From positions 2,961,001-3,025,000 of the forward strand of contig NZ_CP119082.1 in NCBI RefSeq assembly GCF_029027965.1: 64,000 nucleotides of DNA, read 5' to 3'. This document shows positions 51,803 through 58,373 of this stretch, in pieces. How positions within the stretch are numbered: the stretch's first letter is position 1; every line of letters starts with the position of its first letter. The stretch comes from Paracoccus sp. S3-43 (GTDB taxonomy: Bacteria; Pseudomonadota; Alphaproteobacteria; Rhodobacterales; Rhodobacteraceae). The notes below the pieces were generated by a model, which made no database searches, had not been told where the DNA came from, and was given only the letters and a program-made list of their open reading frames with translations. The position numbers and the translations under genes were made by a program.

Positions 51803-52493
51803 CGAGACGCCCCCAATCCAGCATCTGCGCTTCAAAGCGCGGCAGCACCTCGCCGGTCGGGCCGTCCGCGACCAGCCGCCCCTGGTCCAGCCACAGGATC
51901 CGGTCGAAGCCGCGAAGCTGGCCCGGATCATGCGTCACCATCAGCACCTGCGCCGCGATCCCGTCCAGATAGCGCATCAGCTGCATCCGCGTCGGAATGT
52001 CGAGGCCCGAAAACGGCTCGTCCATCACCATCACCCCCGGCCGCATCGCCAGCACCGCCATCAGGCACAGAAGCTGTTTCTGCCCCTGCGACAGGCTGTG
52101 CGTCGCCGCGCCCGCCCAATGCGCCTTGCCGAAACGGTCCAGCATGGCCTGGGCCGCGGCCTCGGCATCGCGGGGGCGGCGGCCCTGCTGGGTCAGGCCG
52201 AAGGCGATTTCTTCCAGGACAGTCGGGAAGATGATCTGGTGATCGGGATTCTGGAAAATAATTCCAACACTTTCGAGAGCCGCGCGGCGGTCGCACGCCA
52301 TGTCGATGCCGCCGATCCGGGCAGTCCCGGAATCGGGCGCGATCAGCCCCGCGATCACCCGCGCCAGCGTCGTCTTGCCCGACCCGTTGCGCCCGACGAT
52401 GCCCACCCGCGCCTCGGCCAGATGGGCCGAAACGCCATGCAGCACGGGACGCCCCGCCAGCGTCACGCCGATGTCGCGCAGATCCACGCTCAT
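51777..52493 (-). CDS. bioM: ECF biotin transporter ATP-binding subunit BioM
   Basis: A 238-residue ATPase. Walker A GRNGSGKTT, Q-loop IIFQNPDHQIIFPTVLEEIAFGL (the ECF-type Q-helix), signature SLSQGQKQLLCLMAVLAM, Walker B VMVMDEPFSGLD and H-loop MVTHD are visible. ATG 52493 starts MSVDLRDIGVTL. It is the first gene of bioMNY and lies 111 bp after fliP in the same direction. Confidence 0.9.
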   Translation of the reverse strand: MSVDLRDIGVTLAGRPVLHGVSAHLAEARVGIVGRNGSGKTTLARVIAGLIAPDSGTARIGGIDMACDRRAALESVGIIFQNPDHQIIFPTVLEEIAFGLTQQGRRPRDAEAAAQAMLDRFGKAHWAGAATHSLSQGQKQLLCLMAVLAMRPGVMVMDEPFSGLDIPTRMQLMRYLDGIAAQVLMVTHDPGQLRGFDRILWLDQGRLVADGPTGEVLPRFEAQMLDWGRLDDLADIAR

Positions 52494-52604
52494 CGCCTGC
52501 CGGTCCCGGCCAGCTGTCCCTCGGATCGTGATGCCATCGCGCAAAGCCCCTCGCCGTCCTGGCGCGCATCTGCCCCGGAACGACGCCGCCGCGCAAGTCG
52601 CGCG

Positions 52605-53336
52605 TCACTGATAGCTGCGCACCAAGGCCCCCGCGATCATCGACCAGCCGTCCACCGCGACGAAGAACGCCAGCTTGAAGGGCAGCGACACCACCACCGG
52701 CGGCACCATCATCATCCCCATCGACATCAGCACGGCCGAGACCACCAGGTCGATGATCAGGAAGGGCAGCGCGATCAGGAAGCCGATCTCGAAGGCGCGC
52801 TGGATTTCGGACAGCATGAAGGAGGGGATCAGCACGGACAGCTGGGCGGATCGGTCGCCGGTGCCCGGCGCGATCTCGGCCAGGCCCGCCAAGGTGTCGG
52901 GGTCGGTGCGCGCGGCCATGAAGCCCTGGAACGGCCCGATGCCGCGCTGGATCGCCTCGCCCAGGGTGATTGTGCCGTCCCGCAAGGGGGCGCCAGCGAC
53001 GGCCCAGGCCTCGCGCAGGACCGGATCCATGATGAACCAGGTGAGGAACATCGCCAGGCTGACGATCAGCATGTTCGGCGGCGAGGATTGCAGCCCGATC
53101 GATTGCCGCAGGATCGACAGCACGGTGACGATGAAGGGAAAGCAGGTCACCATGATCGCGATGCCGGGCGCCAGCGACAGCGCCGTCAGCGCCGCGACCA
53201 GCAGGACTGCGTTCTGCCCCAGGCCCTGTTGCAGCCCCGCGCCCATCTGCCCGGCGATCTGGCCCAGCTGGTCCTGCGCCAGGGCGGCGGCAGGCATCGC
53301 CGCCAGCGCCGCCCCCAGCGCCGCGCGCGGGATCAT
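52605..53336 (-). CDS. fliP: flagellar export apparatus protein FliP
   Basis: A 243-residue membrane protein of the type III export gate, with a cleavable signal (MIPRAALGAALAAMPAAALAQ). Conserved blocks: LAPGIAIMVTCFPFIVTVLSILRQ, LAMFLTWFIMDPVL, LIPSFMLSEIQRAFEIGFLIALPFLIIDLVVSAVLMSMGMMMVPP and LPFKLAFFVAVDGW. It overlaps fliN by 4 nt. FliQ, which usually follows FliP, is not adjacent. Confidence 0.94.
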   Translation of the reverse strand: MIPRAALGAALAAMPAAALAQDQLGQIAGQMGAGLQQGLGQNAVLLVAALTALSLAPGIAIMVTCFPFIVTVLSILRQSIGLQSSPPNMLIVSLAMFLTWFIMDPVLREAWAVAGAPLRDGTITLGEAIQRGIGPFQGFMAARTDPDTLAGLAEIAPGTGDRSAQLSVLIPSFMLSEIQRAFEIGFLIALPFLIIDLVVSAVLMSMGMMMVPPVVVSLPFKLAFFVAVDGWSMIAGALVRSYQ

Positions 53337-53590
53337 GCCGCGCCGGGGGCGGGCAGGATGCGCACGCACAGCCGGTCCTCGGCGCTGGCGTCGGCGGTCA
53401 GTTCGCCGCGCGCGATGACCTTATCGCCCACGCAGATCTCGACCCCCTCGTCGATGGACTGGTCCAGCAGCAGGACGTCATCGGCCCGCAGCGAGGAAAG
53501 CTGCGCGACGGTCTGGCGAGTCCGGCCCAGCCGCACGGTCACCTCGACCTGGATGGCGTCGGTGTCGATCAGGTGGTTCAATGCGTCCAT
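53333..53590 (-). CDS. fliN: flagellar motor switch protein FliN
   Basis: An 85-residue SpoA-domain protein: VEVTVRLGRTRQTVAQLSSLRADDVLLLDQSIDEGVEICVGDKVIARGEL. It forms the lower C-ring with FliM and binds FliH. The length is the minimal FliN core without the N-terminal extension seen in E. coli. It overlaps the FliH-like gene by 13 nt and fliP by 4 nt. Confidence 0.9.
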   Translation of the reverse strand: MDALNHLIDTDAIQVEVTVRLGRTRQTVAQLSSLRADDVLLLDQSIDEGVEICVGDKVIARGELTADASAEDRLCVRILPAPGAA

Positions 53591-54168
53591 GATGCCTCGT
53601 CTCCGTTCGGTTTCGGCCCATTGATTTCGGTCAGCAGCGCGCGGATGTCCTCCGCCACCCGGCCAGGGTCCAGGTCAATCCGGCCGCCTTGCAGCGACAG
53701 GGAAATACGCTCCGATTCGGTCGTGGTGACCTCGATCCCGTCCAGCCCGCAATCGGCCAGGCAGCGGTCCACCATCGCCCGCAACGCCGGCCCGCAGGCG
53801 ACGCTGGCGCGCAGCGGCGGGGCGGTGCGCGCCAGGCGCAGCAGCTCCTCGGTCAGGGCGGCTTCCAGGCGGCGCGATTCCGCCGCCGGGGTCAGGCAAT
53901 CGAGGATCTGCGTCAGGATCGGGGCCAGGGCCTCGACCGCCTCGCGGCGCAGGTCTGCCCGGCGCGCCTCGTCATCGGCCAGGGCGCGGGCCAGGCGGTC
54001 CAGCCCGGCGTTCAGCATGCGGACCTGTTCGTCGGCCTGGCGGGCCATGCCTTCCGCCAGCCCGTCGGCGAAGGCCTGGTCCACCGCCTCGCGGCTGAAG
54101 GTCAGGGCCGCGCCCTGCGCCGCCATCGCCGGGCCGAAGGATTCGAGTTTGAAGACTGCAAGGGTCAA
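53578..54168 (-). CDS. fliH: FliH-like flagellar assembly protein
   Basis: A 196-residue protein between fliF and fliN. Features fit FliH: MTLAVFKLESFGP at the start, a helical Ala/Arg/Asp-rich middle (AFADGLAEGMARQADEQV) and a C-terminal domain with ISLSLQGGRIDLDPGRVAEDI. FliH regulates the export ATPase FliI and docks it to FliN. Sequence conservation is low, so position (as flbE in Caulobacter between fliG and fliN) carries much of the call. fliI is not in the window. Confidence 0.75.
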   Translation of the reverse strand: MTLAVFKLESFGPAMAAQGAALTFSREAVDQAFADGLAEGMARQADEQVRMLNAGLDRLARALADDEARRADLRREAVEALAPILTQILDCLTPAAESRRLEAALTEELLRLARTAPPLRASVACGPALRAMVDRCLADCGLDGIEVTTTESERISLSLQGGRIDLDPGRVAEDIRALLTEINGPKPNGDEASWTH

Positions 54169-55730
54169 TGGGCGTTCTCCTTGTTGTCGATCCAGCCGGT
54201 CAGGATCTTGACGCTTTCGTCATGGCGTTCCTTCATCATGTTGCGCAGCCGGGTCACCGGATCGCCCGAGGGCAGCGCAAGCTGTTCGGGCGCGCGGGGC
54301 GGCGCGGGCGCGGCCATCGGCTCGGGCACGACCTCGGCGGCGGGCAGGACGGTCCCGCTGAGAACCGGCGCGTCCAGGGCCGGGCGGCTGGTGTCCAGCG
54401 CCGGACGGGCGCGGCCCTTCAGGACCGGGCGCAGCACCAGCAACACCACCGCCAGGGCGAACAGGCCGATCAGCAGGATCCGCGCCAGGCCGTTCAGTTC
54501 CAGCCGGTCCATCCAGCCGGGGGCGGCGGCGGTCCCGCCCTCGCCCAGGCCCGCGAAGGGCAGCGACTTGACGGTGATCAGGTCGCCCCGCGCTTCGTCA
54601 TAGCCCACGGCCGAGGCCACCAGTTCGCGCAGCACGTCCAGTTCGGCCTGCTGGCGCGGCACCATCTGCGTCTCGCCCTGGGCGTTTTCCTCGGCCACGC
54701 CGTTGACCAGCACCGCCACCGTCAGGCGCCGGGTCGATCCGGGCTCGCGGGACACTTCCCGGGTCACGCGGGTCACCTCGTAATTGGCCTGCTGGCGGGT
54801 TTCCTGGCGATTGGCCTCGGTCCGGTCGCCCTGGGCCTGATCTCCGTCCGGCAGGTTCGAGGCCGCCGTGACCGCGCCCGACCCGGTGCTATTGCTCTGG
54901 TCGGTGGTTTCCTCGGTCACCTGCGAGATCATCGCGCGGCTGTCGGGATCGAATCGCTGTTCGGTCAGCTGCTCGCTTTCCGTGACCAGATCCAGGTTCA
55001 GCTCGACGATGGCGTTGCCGATGCCGACATGCGGCTCCAGGATGCGTTCGACATTGCGCTTCATCTCGGCGGCGCGGTCGGCGCCTGCCTCGTCCTCGCC
55101 TGCGGCGACGATGCCATTCCTGGAGTCGATCACCGTCACCGATTCGGGCGCCATGCCCGGCACCCCCGACGAGATCAGGTATTTCAGCGCCGCCGCCTGG
55201 TCGCGGCTGATCGCCTGGCCGTTGGTGCCGATGGTCACCGACGCGCTGCCCTGGCTGTCGCGGCGATAGCCGCGCCCGGTCTCGATGGCCAGGTGGACGC
55301 GCGCGGTCTTGACGTTGGGCAGCGCCAGGATGGTCCGCGCCAGCTCGCCCTCCTTGGCGCGCCAATAGGCTGCGTCGAACATCTGCGAGGTGGTGCCGAA
55401 ACCCGACATGCCGTCCAGCAGCTCGTAGCCGGCCCCGCCCGCCGCGGGCAGGCCCTGCGCGGCCAGATCCATGCGCAGCTTGTCGCGGCTGGCGGCATCG
55501 ACCCAGATCGAATCGCCCCGCACCTCATAGGCCACGCCCGCGCGTTCGATCCCGGCCACGACCTCGCCCGCCTGGGCGGAATCCAGCCCGCCGTAAAGCA
55601 GGCTCATCGAGGGGCGGTTCGCCACCCAGGCAAAGCCCGCGATGACCATGAATGTTGTCAGAAACGCCGCCACAAGGATGGCTTTCTGTTGTGAGCTTCG
55701 CTCGTTCCAATAGTCCTGCAGTTTTTGCAA
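54165..55730 (-). CDS. fliF: flagellar MS-ring protein FliF
   Basis: A 521-residue protein with two membrane helices (about 19-37 and 420-440). The periplasmic ring-building motifs include SLLYGGLDSAQAGEVVAGIE, LLDGMSGFGTTSQMFDAAYWRAKEGELARTI and VKTARVHLAIE. The C-terminal DPVTRLRNMMKERHDESVKILTGWI is the FliG-binding tail. The start codon is TTG (55730) with AAAGGG 7 nt upstream. No fliG follows; fliH overlaps by 4 nt. Confidence 0.93.
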   Translation of the reverse strand: MQKLQDYWNERSSQQKAILVAAFLTTFMVIAGFAWVANRPSMSLLYGGLDSAQAGEVVAGIERAGVAYEVRGDSIWVDAASRDKLRMDLAAQGLPAAGGAGYELLDGMSGFGTTSQMFDAAYWRAKEGELARTILALPNVKTARVHLAIETGRGYRRDSQGSASVTIGTNGQAISRDQAAALKYLISSGVPGMAPESVTVIDSRNGIVAAGEDEAGADRAAEMKRNVERILEPHVGIGNAIVELNLDLVTESEQLTEQRFDPDSRAMISQVTEETTDQSNSTGSGAVTAASNLPDGDQAQGDRTEANRQETRQQANYEVTRVTREVSREPGSTRRLTVAVLVNGVAEENAQGETQMVPRQQAELDVLRELVASAVGYDEARGDLITVKSLPFAGLGEGGTAAAPGWMDRLELNGLARILLIGLFALAVVLLVLRPVLKGRARPALDTSRPALDAPVLSGTVLPAAEVVPEPMAAPAPPRAPEQLALPSGDPVTRLRNMMKERHDESVKILTGWIDNKENAH

Positions 55731-55791
55731 AACCGGCCCTTTCGAATCAGCGTCAGGTTCCTTCGTCCCGCCGTTGATGACATGGGCGGCG

Positions 55792-55806
55792 TTAAGATTT
55801 GGTTAG
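55792..55806. promoter_or_regulatory. CtrA-like binding site between fliF and fliL
   Basis: TTAA, 7 nt, TTAG differs by one base from the CtrA consensus TTAA-N7-TTAA. Read on the minus strand it is CTAA-N7-TTAAC, also keeping the trailing C. It lies in the 118-bp divergent region, 43 nt before the fliL ATG and 62 nt before the fliF TTG, so it could serve both operons. Confidence 0.55.
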
Positions 55807-55848
55807 TCGCGGGGTGCTAATTCCGTCTTGTCACGACGGAGAATCACC

Positions 55849-56325
55849 ATGACCGATGCGACCGCCGATCAGGCCCTCGACCCGCCCGCACAGGCATCCG
55901 GCAAGAAGAAGCTGGTGCCGATCCTTGCCGCCGTCCTGCTGGCCGGGGGCGGCTTCGCCTCGACCTATCTGGGGCTGTGGTCGCCCACCGCCCTGCTGGC
56001 CGCGAGGGAGGAAGCGCCGGTCCTGCCCTCGGCGGTGTTCGTGCCGGTGCCGACGGTCGACCTGGTCATCCCCGGCGGATCGGGCCGCAGCCTGGTGCTG
56101 TCCGCCAGCCTGGAAACCGACAGCGCCCACCAGGCCGAGGTCGCGCATCTGATGCCGCGCGTCTCGGACGCCTTCACCAGCTTCCTGTCGGGCATCGACC
56201 CCGCGGCCTATGACAAGCGCGGCGTCCTGGAGATCATCCGGGCCGAGCTTCTGACGCGCACCCGCTATGTCCTGGGCGAAAGCGCCATCACGGATCTGCT
56301 CATCACGGAGTTTCGCTTCAAATGA
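55849..56325 (+). CDS. fliL: flagellar basal body-associated protein FliL
   Basis: A 158-residue single-pass membrane protein: KKKLVPILAAVLLAGGGFASTYLGLW is the anchor, and the periplasmic domain has VPVPTVDLVIPGGSGRSLVLSASLE and LLTRTRYVLGESAITDLLITEFRFK, ending as FliL proteins do. FliL sits at the stator/MS ring. ATG 55849 has CGGAG upstream. It starts the rightward flagellar operon and overlaps the next gene by 4 nt. Confidence 0.9.
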   Translation: MTDATADQALDPPAQASGKKKLVPILAAVLLAGGGFASTYLGLWSPTALLAAREEAPVLPSAVFVPVPTVDLVIPGGSGRSLVLSASLETDSAHQAEVAHLMPRVSDAFTSFLSGIDPAAYDKRGVLEIIRAELLTRTRYVLGESAITDLLITEFRFK

Positions 56326-56681
56326 CATTGGACCATGTCTTTCAGGCCGCGCTGCTGGCGGCCTCGCTGGGCCTTGGGGGGTTCTGCCTGATGCTGTCGC
56401 GCAGGCTGCGCAGGCTGAACGACCTGGAAACGGGCCTCGGCGGCGCCATCGCCGTGATGGCCTCCGAGGTGGACCGCCTGGACCGCGCCATCCGCGACGC
56501 CAAGGCCGAGGCGACGGCCGCCGGAGAGGCCCTGTCGACCGAAATCGCCTCGGCGCGCAAGGAACGCGCGCTGTGGGATCTGCGCCAGAAGATCACCCAG
56601 GCCCAGGCGCCGGCCGCCGCGCCCGCGCCGGTGATTCCCATGCGTCGGCTGCGCAAGCGGGTGGTGAACGGCGATGCGTAA
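56322..56681 (+). CDS. small flagellar-operon protein with one membrane helix and a coiled coil
   Basis: A 119-residue protein with an N-terminal membrane helix (about 6-25, FQAALLAASLGLGGFCLMLS), a helical region rich in Ala, Glu, Asp and Lys (32-92) suited to a coiled coil, and a basic tail MRRLRKRVV. It resembles small uncharacterised proteins (DUF6468 type) found between fliL and motility genes in alphaproteobacteria. The function is unknown. It overlaps fliL by 4 nt and the MotE-like gene by 8 nt, so it is surely part of the operon. Confidence 0.7.
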   Translation: MTLDHVFQAALLAASLGLGGFCLMLSRRLRRLNDLETGLGGAIAVMASEVDRLDRAIRDAKAEATAAGEALSTEIASARKERALWDLRQKITQAQAPAAAPAPVIPMRRLRKRVVNGDA

Positions 56682-57216
56682 ATCCGTCCTGACCATGCTG
56701 ACGCTGGCCTTCGCCGTCCCCGCCGGGGCCGCGATCTGGCAGGGGGGGAATGTGTCGCGCTTCTTCGCGGCCTCGGCCGGTTCGGGCGATCTGCTGCAAG
56801 GCTGCACCGACGTGCCCGAGGCGGTGGCGCTTGCGACCGAATTGCGCGACCGCGCCCTGCGGATCGAACGCTACATGGAGGCGATGGAGACCCGCAAGGC
56901 CGAGATCGCCACCGCCGAGGCCGCGCTGAAGGCCCGCGCGACCGAGCTGCGCCAGCAGAAATCCGGCATCCGGTCGCGGCGCGACACCGCCTCCCAGGCC
57001 GTGCGCGAGGATATCGACCGCCTGGTCGCCGTCTATGACCAGATGAAGCCCGCCGAGGCGGCGGCGGTGCTGACCAACCTGCCCCCTGATTTCGCGGCCG
57101 AGATCCTGATGCGCGTCCAGCCCGCGACGGGCGCCCGCATCATCGCCTCGGTCGAACCGCGCCAGGCGGCGCTGCTGACCGCCCAGATGGGCGCCCGCAG
57201 CGTCCAGAACGACTGA
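56674..57216 (+). CDS. MotE-like periplasmic/secreted chaperone-type flagellar protein
   Basis: A 180-residue protein with a signal or anchor (MLTLAFAVPAGAAIW), a long coiled-coil segment (ALATELRDRALRIERYMEAM to about residue 115) and a C-terminal MgtE-N-like helical domain, MKPAEAAAVLTNLPPDFAAEILMRVQPATGARI. This is the MotE architecture, which in Sinorhizobium stabilises MotC. The neighbour here is motA, with no motC, so the partner may differ. It precedes motA by 12 bp. Confidence 0.75.
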   Translation: MRKSVLTMLTLAFAVPAGAAIWQGGNVSRFFAASAGSGDLLQGCTDVPEAVALATELRDRALRIERYMEAMETRKAEIATAEAALKARATELRQQKSGIRSRRDTASQAVREDIDRLVAVYDQMKPAEAAAVLTNLPPDFAAEILMRVQPATGARIIASVEPRQAALLTAQMGARSVQND

Positions 57217-57228
57217 AGGAGAAAGCCC

Positions 57229-58095
57229 ATGTTCGGCATCGTCGGCATCGTCGTCACCTTCGCCATGGTCTTCGGCGGCTATATCCTCGCCGGGGGCAAG
57301 ATGGGGGTGATCACGCACTCCCTGCCGTTCGAACTGATGATGATCGGGGGCGCCGCCATCGGATCCTATCTGCTGACCAACGACGGCCATACGCTGAAGC
57401 AGACGCCGGGCGGCATCCTCCGGGCGTTCAAGGGGCCGAAATGGAAGGAATCGGACCATCAGGACGTGCTGTGCCTGATGTTCCAGCTGCTGAAGGTCGC
57501 GCGCGAGAACCCCGTCGCCCTGGAGCAGCATATCGAGAACCCGACCGAATCGTCGATCTTCACCGCCTATCCCCGCCTGCTGGCCGATCACGAGGTCGTT
57601 TCGCTGATCGCCGACACGCTGCGTTCGGCCAGCCTGAACTATGACGATCCCTACCAGGTCGAGGAGATCCTGGCCCGCCGCCTCGCCGGCCTGCGCGAGG
57701 ACGCGATGCATGTCCCCCATGCGCTGCAAAGCATGGCCGACGCCCTGCCCGCCCTGGGCATCGTCGCGGCCGTCCTGGGCGTGATCAAGACCATGAGCGC
57801 CATCGACCAGCCGCCCGCCGTGCTGGGGGGCATGATCGGCGGCGCCCTGGTCGGCACCTTCCTGGGGGTGTTCCTGGCCTATGGCTTCGTGGCGCCGCTG
57901 GCGGGCCGCCTGGGCGGCGTGATCAAGCAGGATCTGGCCTTTTTCGATGTCATCAAATCGGTGCTGATCGCGGGCCTGCACCAGCACGCCACCAATATTT
58001 GCGTCGAGGTCGGCCGCCAGGCCGTGCCCGATCACGTCCGCCCCAGCTTCAACACGCTGGAAGCCGCGCTGCGCGACCTGAAGAAGGCCGCGTGA
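57229..58095 (+). CDS. motA: flagellar motor stator protein MotA
   Basis: A 288-residue stator subunit with four membrane helices: GIVGIVVTFAMVFGGYILAGG, FELMMIGGAAIGSYLL, and the paired helices ALPALGIVAAVLGVIKTM and GGALVGTFLGVFLAYGFVAPL, containing the conserved Pro residues. The cytoplasmic loop holds the charged patch that contacts FliG. Length and order match MotA. motB is not in this window segment. The stop overlaps the next gene by 1 nt. Confidence 0.93.
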   Translation: MFGIVGIVVTFAMVFGGYILAGGKMGVITHSLPFELMMIGGAAIGSYLLTNDGHTLKQTPGGILRAFKGPKWKESDHQDVLCLMFQLLKVARENPVALEQHIENPTESSIFTAYPRLLADHEVVSLIADTLRSASLNYDDPYQVEEILARRLAGLREDAMHVPHALQSMADALPALGIVAAVLGVIKTMSAIDQPPAVLGGMIGGALVGTFLGVFLAYGFVAPLAGRLGGVIKQDLAFFDVIKSVLIAGLHQHATNICVEVGRQAVPDHVRPSFNTLEAALRDLKKAA

Positions 58096-58373
58096 TGATC
58101 GGGGCGATGGTGATGGTGATCGCTCTGTCCGGCAGCGCCCCGGCCGATCCGGCGCTTCTGCCCGACGCCGCGGCCCTGGCCGACGAGGCGACCGGCTGGC
58201 TGCTGGAGGGCGAATCCCTGCCCGCCGACTATCGCGCGCGGCTGATGGCCATGTCGCCCGAGGCGCGCCTTCAGGCCCTGGTCTTCCTGCGCCGGGCCGG
58301 GCTTCTGACCGCCGAACCCTGGGCGCTGTCCGATATCCTTGATCCCGCCCCGGCGAAGGCAGGTGCCGAATGA
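58095..58373 (+). CDS. small hypothetical protein between motA and flhA, 92 aa
   Basis: A 92-residue protein with a hydrophobic, signal-like N-terminus (MIGAMVMVIALSGSAPA) and an Ala/Leu-rich acidic body including LPADYRARLMAMSPEARLQALVFLRRAGLL. I do not recognise a family. Evidence for it being real: the ATG at 58095 overlaps the motA stop (TGATG) and its stop overlaps the flhA start (ATGA), leaving no other coding use for the interval. It may be a periplasmic motor or rod-related factor. Confidence 0.65.
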   Translation: MIGAMVMVIALSGSAPADPALLPDAAALADEATGWLLEGESLPADYRARLMAMSPEARLQALVFLRRAGLLTAEPWALSDILDPAPAKAGAE

